Notes: generated by a model from the sequence alone, not told the origin. Numbered from the stretch's first letter, positions 33,877 through 42,653 are shown. The stretch: DNA of 64,000 bases from Variovorax sp. PAMC28562 (GCF_014303735.1 NZ_CP060296.1:3679501-3743500), one strand, 5' to 3'. Translations and numbers: made by a program.

Positions 33877-34950
33877 TCAAGGAATCACGCGCTCAGCCCT
33901 CAGCTTGTCGAACAAATCCGTGAACGCATCCGGCGTGCTCTGGAAATCCAGGAATCCCGCCTTGCGACTCTTGGTCATGTCGGCCAGCACCTCCATCGGC
34001 CGGCCGAGGTCTGCGTCGGTGTGCCACCACGACACGAGGTTGTCGACGTTCGCCTCTTTCAAGTTATGACGTTCGGCGATCTCCTTCCATTGCCCGGCGC
34101 AGCCTTGCATCCGCTCGGCCAACGGGCGCATGGTGCCGTCGAATTCAGCGGCTTCGATGCCGAAGTATTCAGCCAGCCGGGGCCACAACCATTTCCAGCG
34201 AAACACGTCGCCGTCGACGACGTTGAAGTCCTGATTGCGCGCTGCCGCGGTGTCTGAGGCCCATGTGAGATGACGGGCGAGCAGCCGCGCATCGGTCATG
34301 TCGGTGAGGCTTTCCCACTGCGCCGCAGACCCCGGGAATACGAACGGTTGGCCCGCCTCCCTGCAGAGCGTGGCATAGACGGCGAGCGTCACACCCATGT
34401 TCATCGCGTTGCCTATGGCGAACCCGATGATGGTGTGGGGCCGATGCACGCTCCAGCCGAAGCCATGGCGCTCGGCGGCCGCGAAGAGCTTGTCTTCTTG
34501 TTCGTAATAGAAGTTGTCGACCGACTGCCGCCCTTGCTCTTCGCGGAACGGCGTCATGGGCACGTTGCCGGTGCCGTACGCCTCGAAGGGGCCGAGGTAA
34601 TGCTTGAGTCCGGTGACCAGTGCCGCATGGCCGCCGCGCAAGCCGGGCCCGACGGCATCGAGCACGTTGCTCACCATGGCGCCGTTGACGCGGATGTTCT
34701 CTTTCTCGTTCGCCTGTCGCGCCCAGGCAGTAAAGAACACTTTGGAAAACTCGATGCCATCGAGTGAGCCTAGAACTTCAGCCAGCGCGACGGGATCGGT
34801 CAGGTCTGCCGTGAGGGGCTTCACGCCGGCCGCGACGGGCGTTCTGCCGCGGGAGAGACCATAGACCGATGCGCCATCGGCGAGCAAATGCACTGCAAGC
34901 GCACTTCCAATGACACCGCTGACACCGACGATGAGCACGTTTTTATTCAT
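33877..34950 (-). CDS. PRISE-like short-chain dehydrogenase (progesterone 5-beta-reductase/iridoid synthase type)
   Basis: The 357-residue extended SDR begins NVLIVGVSGVIGSALAVHLL (G-x-x-G-x-x-G cofactor loop). It carries the PRISE-like features FFTAWAR, ALVTGLKHYLGPFEAYGTG, RPHTIIGFAIGNAMNMGVTLAVYA and a C-terminal WWHTDADLGRP...DMTKSRKAGF. Family members reduce activated C=C bonds (enones) with NADPH. ATG 34950 gives the usual family length; ATG 34968 adds six residues. It may belong to the adjacent catabolic region, but it has no perfect operator copy of its own. Confidence 0.84.
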   Translation of the reverse strand: MNKNVLIVGVSGVIGSALAVHLLADGASVYGLSRGRTPVAAGVKPLTADLTDPVALAEVLGSLDGIEFSKVFFTAWARQANEKENIRVNGAMVSNVLDAVGPGLRGGHAALVTGLKHYLGPFEAYGTGNVPMTPFREEQGRQSVDNFYYEQEDKLFAAAERHGFGWSVHRPHTIIGFAIGNAMNMGVTLAVYATLCREAGQPFVFPGSAAQWESLTDMTDARLLARHLTWASDTAAARNQDFNVVDGDVFRWKWLWPRLAEYFGIEAAEFDGTMRPLAERMQGCAGQWKEIAERHNLKEANVDNLVSWWHTDADLGRPMEVLADMTKSRKAGFLDFQSTPDAFTDLFDKLRAERVIP

Positions 34951-35027
34951 TCCGACAATCCTGTTCATAGTTCGCCATGGACAATAGGCGACTGGCCTCG
35001 CAATGGCGGCCCCAAGGTCTTCCGGCA

Positions 35028-35387
35028 ATGAACATGACCCTGTTGAATCCTTCGACCATCGGCAGCTGGCACGCCCACGTGTACTTCGACGCCGCGACAG
35101 GAGCGGCGGCCTGGACGCTGCGCGAAACCATCGAGGTCGAACTGGCCGGCCGCATCGCCATGGGCCGCTTTCACGAGAAGCTGGTGGGACCACACCCGAT
35201 GTGGAGCTACCAGCTGGCCATCTCGCCTGACGACTTTCCGCATGTACTGGGATGGCTCGCACTCAACCACGGCACGCTCGACGTGTTCGTTCATCCGAAC
35301 ACCGGCGATGCACTGCGCGATCACCGGGACTGTGCTGTCTGGCTGGGCAAGTCCCATGTCTTGAACCTGGTGGGGTTCACTGGCTGA
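35028..35387 (+). CDS. DOPA 4,5-dioxygenase-family protein
   Basis: The 119-residue protein matches the small bacterial DOPA-dioxygenase family: WHAHVYFD near the start, GRFHEKLVGPHPMWSYQL, and VFVHPNTGDALRDHRDCAVWLG. The conserved histidines form the presumed Fe(II) site. Such proteins cleave catechol-like rings or are of unknown role. It is divergent from the PRISE-like gene with a 77-bp gap. A 13-bp tandem duplication spans its stop codon. Confidence 0.85.
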   Translation: MNMTLLNPSTIGSWHAHVYFDAATGAAAWTLRETIEVELAGRIAMGRFHEKLVGPHPMWSYQLAISPDDFPHVLGWLALNHGTLDVFVHPNTGDALRDHRDCAVWLGKSHVLNLVGFTG

Positions 35388-35400
35388 GTTCACTGGCTGA
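35375..35400 (+). repeat. 13-bp tandem duplication GTTCACTGGCTGA across the stop codon
   Basis: Two adjacent identical 13-bp copies; the first contains the stop codon of the DOPA-dioxygenase-like gene (35385-35387), so the duplication is silent. Confidence 0.9.
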
Positions 35401-35493
35401 ATATTTTTCAGCCCGAGTGCATCCAACCGCGCATCTGGTGGGTAGAGCCATCAGCAGCGAATGTGCTGCTGCCCTATCCACAGGAGAATTTCA

Positions 35494-36072
35494 ATGCGCA
35501 CTCCCCAAGCTTCTCGCCAAGTTTCTAGTCCCGTTTTTGTTGCGGTCGCACTGTCCGCCGCGGCTCTCGTCACCGCCTGTGGCTCGATGTCCATGGGTCC
35601 TACGTTCAATCAGTCTTCGCTGCCCGCACCGATCCAGGTGCCGCCGGGTAACAAGGTCGCCATGGAAACCGTGGGTGTCGGCGACATCACCTACGAGTGC
35701 CGCGACAAGGCCAACGCGCCGGGCCAGACCGAATGGGTGTTCGTCGGCCCCGATGCCAAACTGATGGACCGCAGCGGCAAGCAGGTCGGTAAGTACTACG
35801 GCCCGCCCGCTACGTGGGAATCGATGGACGGCTCCAAACTGACCGCTACTCAAATCGCGGTCGCGCCATCGGGTCCGACCAGCCTGCCGTATCAAGTGGT
35901 CAAGGCCAACCCGGCGATGGGCAGCGGCGCAATGACCGGCGTGACCTACATCCAGCGCGTCGCCTTGCAAGGCGGTGTTGCACCGGCGGCCATGCCTTGC
36001 ACCCCAGCCACCAAGGGCCAGAAGCAGACCGTCAAGTACCAGGCCGACTACATCTTCTGGAAGGCGTCTTGA
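35494..36072 (+). CDS. DUF3455 lipoprotein
   Basis: The 192-residue protein has a lipoprotein signal with lipobox LVTAC and a DUF3455 domain: YECRDKANAPGQTEWVFVGP, AKLMDRSGKQVGKYYGPPATWES, and the closing YQADYIFWKAS. The function of DUF3455 is unknown. ATG 35494 follows GGAGAA by five bases. The ECF sigma factor begins 81 bp downstream on the same strand; the two may be linked, since ECF regulons often include envelope proteins. Confidence 0.83.
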   Translation: MRTPQASRQVSSPVFVAVALSAAALVTACGSMSMGPTFNQSSLPAPIQVPPGNKVAMETVGVGDITYECRDKANAPGQTEWVFVGPDAKLMDRSGKQVGKYYGPPATWESMDGSKLTATQIAVAPSGPTSLPYQVVKANPAMGSGAMTGVTYIQRVALQGGVAPAAMPCTPATKGQKQTVKYQADYIFWKAS

Positions 36073-36153
36073 CCCTCGGCTGCGGCATGGCATGACGGCG
36101 TTGCAGCGCGGCTCGACTACCATCGAACCCTCTTCGAGCCACCGCCATCGACC

Positions 36154-36717
36154 TTGCCGCCCGCCGATCATTTCGACTACGACGCCGAGCTCATGGCCTG
36201 CGCGCAAGGCGACCGCGAAGCCCTGCAGCGCCTGTACCAGCGCGAGGCCCGCTTCCTTCTGGGCGTGGCCCTGCGCATCGTGCGGCAACACCATCGTGCG
36301 GAAGACGTGCTGCACGATGCTTTCTTGAACATCTGGCAGCGAGCCGGCAGCTTCGATCCGACCCGTGGCGAAGGCCGCGGCTGGATCTACAGCGTTGTGC
36401 GCAACGCGGCACTGAACATGGTGCGCAGCTCGGCGCGCGAAGCCACGGTCGACGACGACGCGCGCGAAGCCATCGACGACGATGCCGCACTGGCAGCGTA
36501 CGTCAGTGCGGGCGACCCGTTCGAACTCCGTGCCGACCTCGGCCGGCTGCACACCTGCCTCGCAAGCTTGGAGCCTGCACGCCGCGACTGCATCCTCTAC
36601 GCCTACGTCGAAGGTTGCTCCCATGCCGAAATTGCGGAGCGCACGCGCACGCCGCTCGGCACGGTCAAAGCCTGGATTCAGCGCGGCATGAAAGCCTTGC
36701 GCGAGTGCATGGCATGA
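36154..36717 (+). CDS. ECF sigma factor (SigK-type)
   Basis: The 187-residue sigma-70 family protein has region 2 (LYQREARFLLGVALRIVRQHHRAEDVLHDAFLNIWQ) and region 4 (LEPARRDCILYAYVEGCSHAEIAERTRTPLGTVKAWIQRG). It starts at TTG 36154, the only start that retains region 2. Its stop overlaps the anti-sigma start (ATGA). By the family rule it is held inactive by the next protein until an envelope or oxidative signal releases it. Confidence 0.9.
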   Translation: MPPADHFDYDAELMACAQGDREALQRLYQREARFLLGVALRIVRQHHRAEDVLHDAFLNIWQRAGSFDPTRGEGRGWIYSVVRNAALNMVRSSAREATVDDDAREAIDDDAALAAYVSAGDPFELRADLGRLHTCLASLEPARRDCILYAYVEGCSHAEIAERTRTPLGTVKAWIQRGMKALRECMA

Positions 36718-37466
36718 GCACGCCGAACACATCCGGCGAAGACATCGACGCGCTGGCGGGCGAGTACGTGCTCGGCACGTTGAATGTTGCGACGCGACAG
36801 ATCGTCGCAGCGCGGATCGAGCGGGAGCCCGCTTTGCGTGACGCGGTGACGGCGTGGGACGCGCGATTGCTTCCGCTCGTCGCGCTCGCGCCGCCTTCAG
36901 AGCCGTCGACGGCGCTGTGGCGGCGCATCGAGGGCAGCCTGGGCGAAGCCCCTGCCGCAGTCAAGGCACCTGTCATGCCAGCTTCTCCGCGGCCGAAAGT
37001 CGAGAGCCGAAGACCTCCGGGCTGGTGGAACAACCTCGGCCTCTGGCGCGGCATGACCGGCGCCGGCTTTGCCACCGCGGCGGCTCTGGCGGCGGTGCTC
37101 GTTCTGCGCCCAGGCACACCGCAAGCGCCCGAATACATGGTCGTGCTGGTGGCACCACAAGACAAGGCGCCGGGCTATGTGATTCAGACCAACGCCGCGC
37201 ACCAGCTCAGTCTGGTGCCGCTGGGTACCGCGACCGTTCCAAGTCAAAAATCCCTGCAGTTCTGGACCAAGGGCGACCAGTGGCGCGGCCCCGTTTCGCT
37301 CGGTCTGGTGAAACCGGGCCAGACGCTCTATGTGCCGCTCGGCAAGCTGCCGGCAATAGAGCCGAACCAGCTCTTCGAGCTGACCCTGGAACCTGAGAAC
37401 GGATCTCCAATCGATCGGCCGACCGGGCCGATTCAGTACATCGGGCGGGCGGTCAAGGTTTTGTAG
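36714..37466 (+). CDS. Membrane anti-sigma factor, RskA-like
   Basis: The 250-residue protein has an N-terminal anti-sigma domain (IDALAGEYVLGTLNVATRQIVAARIEREPALRDAVTAWDARLLPLV), one membrane helix (AGFATAAALAAVLVL) and a C-terminal RskA periplasmic domain (VIQTNAAHQLSLVPLG..., LFELTLEPENGSPIDRPTGPI). The ATGA overlap with the sigma gene ensures matched synthesis. Confidence 0.9.
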   Translation: MSTPNTSGEDIDALAGEYVLGTLNVATRQIVAARIEREPALRDAVTAWDARLLPLVALAPPSEPSTALWRRIEGSLGEAPAAVKAPVMPASPRPKVESRRPPGWWNNLGLWRGMTGAGFATAAALAAVLVLRPGTPQAPEYMVVLVAPQDKAPGYVIQTNAAHQLSLVPLGTATVPSQKSLQFWTKGDQWRGPVSLGLVKPGQTLYVPLGKLPAIEPNQLFELTLEPENGSPIDRPTGPIQYIGRAVKVL

Positions 37467-37579
37467 GGTGGGCTCAGCCTGAAGACTTGACCCGACTTTG
37501 ACTCGCCTAAAGTGCGACAGCCACCGAGTTTGCCTCGATGTTGACCTCAAATCGACCCGGAAACTCGTAGCATCGCGGC

Positions 37580-37747
37580 ATGGCAAAGAGCAAAGAAAGC
37601 TTTAAGGGCAACAAGGCGGCGCTGCCCAGCAAAAACTGCGTGAGTTGTGGCCTGACCATGACCTGGCGGCGTCGATGGGCGAAGAACTGGGCCGAGGTGA
37701 AGTACTGCTCGGATGCCTGCCGCAAAAAGCCACGTCCGGCCCAATAG
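37580..37747 (+). CDS. DUF2256 small zinc-ribbon-like protein
   Basis: The 55-residue frame contains KNCVSCGLTMTWRRRWAKNW and VKYCSDACRKKP, the conserved DUF2256 pattern with two CxxC/CxxxC cysteine pairs likely to bind zinc. It lies 60 bp before an SDR gene on the same strand. The function is unknown. Confidence 0.85.
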   Translation: MAKSKESFKGNKAALPSKNCVSCGLTMTWRRRWAKNWAEVKYCSDACRKKPRPAQ

Positions 37748-37806
37748 ATCCGGCAGCACACAGCCCGCTGATCTCACCCAACTCAATCACCGTCGCAATA
37801 CATCCC

Positions 37807-38538
37807 ATGACTTCGATCGTTCTCATCACGGGCGCCAGCGGTGGCATCGGCCGCGCCTTGGCACACCAACTGCACGCAACGGGCTTCCGCGTCGCCGCGG
37901 CAGGGCGCGACCTCGACCGCCTGGCCGATGTGGAAGCCGCCGTGCGGATCGCCGCCGACACCACCACGCCCGAAGGCGCAGCCCAGGCCATTGCCGCCTG
38001 CCAGGAGGCGCTCGGCGCCGCGCCCACCTTGCTGGCGCACTGCGTGGGCAGCACGCTGATCGCACCGCTGCACCGCACCCGAGAGGACGCCTACCGCGAG
38101 GTGATGCGCGTCAACCTCGACAGCGCCGTATTCATGTTGCAGGCCTGGATCGGCGCTTTGCAGGGCGGGCCTGGTGCGGCGGTGTTCGCGAGCTCGGTGG
38201 TGGCGCGCATCGGCGTCGCCAATCACGAGGCGATCGCTGCCGCCAAGGGCGGCATCGAAGCCCTGGTGCGCAGCGCCGCAGCCACCTACGCGGCACAGCG
38301 GCTGCGCATCAACGCCGTGGCACCGGGCATGACCGAGACGCCGATGACGGCCAGCATGCTGAAGCTGCCCGCCATGCGTGACGGCGCCGCGCGCCAGTAC
38401 CCTTTGGGCGGCGTGCAGACTGCAGAACAGGTGGCTGACGTCATGGCATGGCTGCTCAGTGACGGCGCAGCCCGCCTCACGGGGCAGGTGATTGCGGTGG
38501 ATGGCGGCTTCACTACCGTGCGGCCTCTCGTGAGGTAG
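37807..38538 (+). CDS. SDR-family protein lacking the catalytic tyrosine
   Basis: This 243-residue SDR has the cofactor loop TGASGGIGRALA, the closing GQVIAVDGGFTT and the active-site serine region ASSVVARIG. The expected Tyr-x-x-x-Lys reads NHEAIAAAKGG, so the tyrosine is replaced by isoleucine while lysine is kept. Either it uses unusual chemistry or it is not a dehydrogenase. ATG 37807 is the family-like start. It lies downstream of the DUF2256 gene. Confidence 0.82.
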   Translation: MTSIVLITGASGGIGRALAHQLHATGFRVAAAGRDLDRLADVEAAVRIAADTTTPEGAAQAIAACQEALGAAPTLLAHCVGSTLIAPLHRTREDAYREVMRVNLDSAVFMLQAWIGALQGGPGAAVFASSVVARIGVANHEAIAAAKGGIEALVRSAAATYAAQRLRINAVAPGMTETPMTASMLKLPAMRDGAARQYPLGGVQTAEQVADVMAWLLSDGAARLTGQVIAVDGGFTTVRPLVR

Positions 38539-38611
38539 CCGTCGAGCACTCCGGAGCGACATCCGTCACCGAGCCGCCGACCGGACCGACGCCAGTCACG
38601 CGCACTGAGCT

Positions 38612-39058
38612 TCAGTGAGTGCCGTGCACGTGCTTCGTGACTGCGCGCTTGAAAGCCCGGGCCGGCCCCTCGCTCGACAGCTCTTTCAGAATGCCGCAAT
38701 CGCCCGAAGCGGCGGTCGTCGAACACTGCTCCAGAAGGCCCTTCAGCTGCTTTTCCAAAGCACGCAATTCGCGGATGCGTTGGGCAACGTGCCCGAGGTG
38801 TTCTTCCAGCAGCTCGCCGACCCCGCCACAGTTTTCCTGCGGCGATTCCTTGAAGCGAAGCAGCGCACGAATCTCGTCCAGCGCCATATCCAGCGAGCGG
38901 CACCGACGGATGAACATCAGCCGTTCGACGTGCTCCAGGCCGTAGATGCGGTAGTTGCTCTCGGTCCGCGCCGGGGACGGCAACAGCCCTTCCTTTTCGT
39001 AGAAGCGGATGGTCTCTACGGGCGTGTCCGTGGCTTGCGCCAGTTCACCGATCTTCAT
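38612..39058 (-). CDS. cadR: MerR-family Cd(II)/Pb(II)-responsive regulator CadR
   Basis: The 148-residue protein begins MKIGELAQATDTPVETIRFYEKEGLL and has the CadR/PbrR metal cysteines near residues 77 (ENCGGV), 112 (EQCST) and 119 (GDCGI), plus a His-containing tail (HVHGTH). CadR binds the overlong promoter spacer and activates when Cd, Pb or Zn is bound. It is divergent from the P-type ATPase gene, with the matching operator at 39103-39120. Confidence 0.93.
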   Translation of the reverse strand: MKIGELAQATDTPVETIRFYEKEGLLPSPARTESNYRIYGLEHVERLMFIRRCRSLDMALDEIRALLRFKESPQENCGGVGELLEEHLGHVAQRIRELRALEKQLKGLLEQCSTTAASGDCGILKELSSEGPARAFKRAVTKHVHGTH

Positions 39059-39094
39059 CGAAATCCCTTCAGAAAACCGTTTGGAAATTTGCGC

Positions 39095-39125
39095 TTGACT
39101 CTAAACCCGCTACAGGGTTTCCAAT
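39095..39125 (+). promoter_or_regulatory. MerR-type promoter of cadA with CadR operator AAACCC-N6-GGGTTT
   Basis: A -35 box TTGACT (39095-39100) and a possible -10 TCCAAT (39120-39125) are separated by 19 bp, the long spacer expected for MerR-family control. The perfect inverted repeat AAACCCGCTACAGGGTTT (39103-39120) lies in the spacer. Confidence 0.75.
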
Positions 39126-39132
39126 CGAGCCA

Positions 39133-41415
39133 ATGACAAAAACCACAATGCCTGAAATGAAAGAGAAGCCGTCCGCCATCGCGGCCAAGACAACCGTTCC
39201 CGCCGGCGCAACGGTGTTCCGCATTCCGGCTATGGACTGTGCGGTGGAAGAAAGCGACATCCGCCGCGCGCTCGACAAGGTCGTCGGCATCAAGAGCCTC
39301 AACTTCCAGCTGGGCGCACGAACAGTGGCCATCAACGCGCCCGCCGAGGTGATTCCGCTGGCTGTCAAGGCTATTCAAAGCGCAGGTTACGAACCAGTGC
39401 CGGTGAGCGCGTCTCGAAGCGACGCAGGCCAAGCCGCGACCCACACAGCCGAGGACGGCCACCATGACCACGACCATGCGGGGCATGACCACGATCACGG
39501 CCAGGCTCATGGCGAGCAATCGTCCAGTGTGATTCGCCTCGGCGCCGCGCTCGCACTGGCCATCGGCGCCGAGACGCTGCACTTCTTCGCAAGCGATGTC
39601 CCGGCAATGAAGTATGTCGGCCTCGGCATGGCCGCAATCGCAATCTGGCTGTCGGGCGTCGAGACCTATTCGAAGGGCATCAAGGCGCTGAGCCGCGGCC
39701 GGCTGAACATCAACGCGTTGATGAGCGTGGCCGTCACCGGCGCCTTCGTCATTGGCCAGTGGCCGGAAGCCGCGATGGTCATGGCGCTCTACGCCATCGC
39801 CGAGCTGATCGAAGCGCGTGCCGCCGATCGCGCCCGCAACGCGATCAAAGGCCTCGTCGCTCTTGCGCCGGAACAAGCGGACGTACAGCAGGCGGACCGC
39901 AGCTGGAAGACGGTGCCGTCGGCCGGTGTGGTGCTCGACGCCATCGTGCGCATCCGTCCTGGCGAACGCGTGCCGCTCGACGGCGTGGTCACCGAAGGCC
40001 GCAGCGCGGTGAACCAGGCGCCGGTCACGGGCGAGAGCCTGCCGGTCGATCGCAGCGTCGGAGACACGGTCTACGCCGGCACCATCAACGAGACGGGCGA
40101 ACTCCAGTTTCGCGTGACCGGCATTGCGTCCAACACGACACTGGCCCGCATCATTCACGCGGTCGAGGAAGCGCAGGGAACGCGCGCCCCGACGCAGCGC
40201 TTCGTCGACCGGTTCGCAGCCATCTACACGCCATCGGTCTTCGTGCTGGCACTGGCCGTGGCCCTGCTCATGCCGTGGCTGACGGACGCCACCTGGCTCG
40301 AAGCCATCTACAAGGCACTGGTGCTGCTGGTGGTCGCCTGCCCGTGCGCGCTGGTGATCTCGACGCCGGTCACGGTCGTCAGCGCGCTGGCGGCGGGCGC
40401 GCGGCGCGGCATCCTGATCAAGGGCGGCACGTATCTGGAAGAGGCACGTAACCTCAAGGTCATCGCGCTCGACAAGACCGGCACCATCACCGAGGGCAAG
40501 CCGAAGCTGGTCGACTGGATGGTGCTTCGCCCGGACGCGGACAAAGAGCAGGTCGGCCGCATCGCGACGAGCCTGGCGGAGCGCTCCGACCACCCTGTGT
40601 CGAAAGCCATCGCGCAAGGGCTCGGCTCGCCTGCCGCGCGTGCAGATGCCGACACGGTTGAAGGCTTCATCGCCCTCCCCGGCCGCGGCACGCAGGGCAC
40701 GGTCGGCGGACGCGACCACGCGCTCGGCAACCATCGCCTGATGCAGGAGCGCAACCACAGCAATGCAGAGATCGCGGCCCAGCTCGCCGCGCACGAGCAG
40801 CAGGGCCGTACGGTCACGCTGCTGGCAGACGATCGCGGCGTTATCGCCCTCTTCGCCGTGGCGGACACCATCAAGGAATCATCGCGCCAGGCCATCGCGG
40901 AACTCAAAGCGCTCGGCGTGACCCCGGTGATGCTGACCGGAGACAACACCGCGACGGCAAAGACCATCGCGGCCGAGGCCGGCATCGACGAGTCGCAAGG
41001 CAACCTGTTGCCCGAAGACAAGCTGGCCGAAATCAAGGCGTTGCAAAAGCGCTTCGGCGCCACTGCGATGACTGGCGACGGCATCAACGACGCACCGGCG
41101 CTGGCGCAGGCCGACATCGGCTTTGCGATGGGCGCCATGGGCACCGACATCGCCATGGAAGCCGCGGACGTGGTGGTCATGAACGACGACCTGCGCCGCA
41201 TTCCGGAGACCATCCGACTGTCGCGCAAGACGCACGCGGTGTTGGTTCAGAACATCTCGCTGGCGCTCGGCATCAAGGCCGTTTTCATGGTGCTCGCTCT
41301 GGTCGGCACGGCCACCATGTGGATGGCGGTGTTCGCCGATATGGGTGCGACGCTGCTGGTCGTCGCCAACGGGTTGCGGCTGATGCGGGCCCGGACGACT
41401 GCGGATCGGGCTTGA
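39133..41415 (+). CDS. cadA: P1B-type heavy-metal-exporting ATPase (Cd/Zn/Pb)
   Basis: The 760-residue ATPase has an N-terminal HMA-like domain with MDCAVEE and a His/Asp-rich segment (HHDHDHAGHDHDHG) suited to binding divalent metals. Further landmarks are the phosphatase motif TGES, the membrane CPC motif in VACPCALVIS, the phosphorylation site DKTGTITEGKP, the HP motif SDHPVSKAI and the hinge TGDGINDAPAL. It exports Cd, Zn or Pb to the periplasm. It is driven by the divergent CadR-controlled promoter. Confidence 0.94.
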   Translation: MTKTTMPEMKEKPSAIAAKTTVPAGATVFRIPAMDCAVEESDIRRALDKVVGIKSLNFQLGARTVAINAPAEVIPLAVKAIQSAGYEPVPVSASRSDAGQAATHTAEDGHHDHDHAGHDHDHGQAHGEQSSSVIRLGAALALAIGAETLHFFASDVPAMKYVGLGMAAIAIWLSGVETYSKGIKALSRGRLNINALMSVAVTGAFVIGQWPEAAMVMALYAIAELIEARAADRARNAIKGLVALAPEQADVQQADRSWKTVPSAGVVLDAIVRIRPGERVPLDGVVTEGRSAVNQAPVTGESLPVDRSVGDTVYAGTINETGELQFRVTGIASNTTLARIIHAVEEAQGTRAPTQRFVDRFAAIYTPSVFVLALAVALLMPWLTDATWLEAIYKALVLLVVACPCALVISTPVTVVSALAAGARRGILIKGGTYLEEARNLKVIALDKTGTITEGKPKLVDWMVLRPDADKEQVGRIATSLAERSDHPVSKAIAQGLGSPAARADADTVEGFIALPGRGTQGTVGGRDHALGNHRLMQERNHSNAEIAAQLAAHEQQGRTVTLLADDRGVIALFAVADTIKESSRQAIAELKALGVTPVMLTGDNTATAKTIAAEAGIDESQGNLLPEDKLAEIKALQKRFGATAMTGDGINDAPALAQADIGFAMGAMGTDIAMEAADVVVMNDDLRRIPETIRLSRKTHAVLVQNISLALGIKAVFMVLALVGTATMWMAVFADMGATLLVVANGLRLMRARTTADRA

Positions 41416-41430
41416 GGCGCGGCCTTGCAA

Positions 41431-42345
41431 CTACACCGGCGTTGCAGCCGCCGCTGCCGCGCCTGTGAACGCGGGTCCGCTCACCTCCTTCGCCTCGTAG
41501 CCCCGGTTCACATCGAGCCCGGTGATGCGCCAATCGTGAGCCGGTAACGCGATCGGATGCACGATCCGCTCGAACGATCGCATCGGCCACGTCACGCCAA
41601 AACGGCGCTCATGCTCGAAGGTGTCGACCTCTGCCACCGCCCCCTGCGTGTTGGCGAAGCCTTCCAGTGTGAAGCGCATTCGATGTACGAGCCCGTCGCC
41701 GCGGTCGATGCACAGGGCGACGCGGTCGGTGGCGACTCGGCCCAAGCCGGGCGATAACCAGACGTCGACGACATCGCAGACGCGGCCATCGACGCGCTCG
41801 GTGCCGCCCGACTGCATGCGCAGCCCGCGGTCGTTCAACCAGAGCGGCCCGAGCAGAAAGAGCCCATAGCCTTCGGCCACCAGAGCCGCCGCCTGCTGCG
41901 CAGCGTCATCGGCGCTGCGCACGCCGTTGAACCACACCGCGACCTCGCCTGCGTCGTTCGGTGCAGTGCCGCCCCTGCGCCACCAGACGTGCTTGTTGCC
42001 CTTCGCCCCGGTGTAGGCCTGCGCCACGACAGCGGTCGAAGGCAGCAGCCTTTCTTGCGAGCTGCCGCGATAGCCTTCGTCGACGACTTCGGGCTGGATG
42101 CGACCCACCAGCGGCCGCCACTTGCCGCTGTAGCTGACATTGATATCGGTCATCTGCCGGTATGCGGCAAGGCCGTGCGCCTCTGCGCTGTCACGCAGCC
42201 GCGATACGGCCCCTGCATCGTTCGCTGGTGCCTGCACGAGCGGCAGCGGCGTGGTGCAACCGCCCACGAGCCATGGCAGCGTCAGCGCGCCGAGCAACGT
42301 CCTGCGGCTGATCGCGCGCGAGGCCATCGCGTGCGAGTTCGTCAT
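41431..42345 (-). CDS. Tat-exported lipoprotein, function unknown
   Basis: The 304-residue protein has a twin-arginine leader (SRRTLLGALTLPWLVGGC) ending in a lipobox cysteine. The mature part contains YSGKWRPLVGRIQPEVVDEGYRGSSQERLL and closes with ITGLDVNRGYEAKEV. No family is recognised. The ATG overlaps the stop of the HiPIP gene, so the two are translationally coupled and probably act together in periplasmic redox or metal chemistry. Confidence 0.7.
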   Translation of the reverse strand: MTNSHAMASRAISRRTLLGALTLPWLVGGCTTPLPLVQAPANDAGAVSRLRDSAEAHGLAAYRQMTDINVSYSGKWRPLVGRIQPEVVDEGYRGSSQERLLPSTAVVAQAYTGAKGNKHVWWRRGGTAPNDAGEVAVWFNGVRSADDAAQQAAALVAEGYGLFLLGPLWLNDRGLRMQSGGTERVDGRVCDVVDVWLSPGLGRVATDRVALCIDRGDGLVHRMRFTLEGFANTQGAVAEVDTFEHERRFGVTWPMRSFERIVHPIALPAHDWRITGLDVNRGYEAKEVSGPAFTGAAAAAATPV

Positions 42346-42653
42346 CCCTTTTTCGCCCAGGCGCTGCACCATCCCTTGGCACTCACCTGCTTGCCGGCGA
42401 AGAGCGGGCAAGCACCGTTCGCGTCTGCGGGCTTGCCCTGGTACAGCGCGCAATTGCTGCACATCTGGCCGGCGGCGTACTTCGGAAATTTCTTCGCGTC
42501 GACTCGGCTGGCGTCTGCCACATAGCCAAGCGCTGCGGCCTGCGGATCTTTTTCATCAACGGCGGCTTGCGCCATGGCGTCTAGCCCGAAGCCAGTGGCT
42601 CCGGCGGAAATGGTCAGCAGAAAGATGCGGCGTGTGGTCTCGGTCTTGTTCAT
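42342..42653 (-). CDS. High-potential iron-sulfur protein (HiPIP)
   Basis: The 103-residue protein has a Tat leader (TRRIFLLTISAGATGFGLDAMAQA) and the four HiPIP cluster cysteines in CSNC, GACPLF and GWCSAW. HiPIPs are periplasmic single-electron carriers. It is first in a two-gene operon with a Tat lipoprotein. Confidence 0.92.
   Translation of the reverse strand: MNKTETTRRIFLLTISAGATGFGLDAMAQAAVDEKDPQAAALGYVADASRVDAKKFPKYAAGQMCSNCALYQGKPADANGACPLFAGKQVSAKGWCSAWAKKG

Noticed and set aside
33667..34257. Plus-strand frames between the lyase and PRISE-like genes
   Set aside because: They are antisense to the 3' end of the PRISE-like gene and lack a domain or ribosome site.
39055..40794. Long open frame (579 codons) on the minus strand opposite cadA
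   Set aside because: It is an antisense by-product of high-GC codon use; the plus strand encodes a full P-type ATPase with every motif, and the antisense product is His/Arg-rich without recognisable domains.
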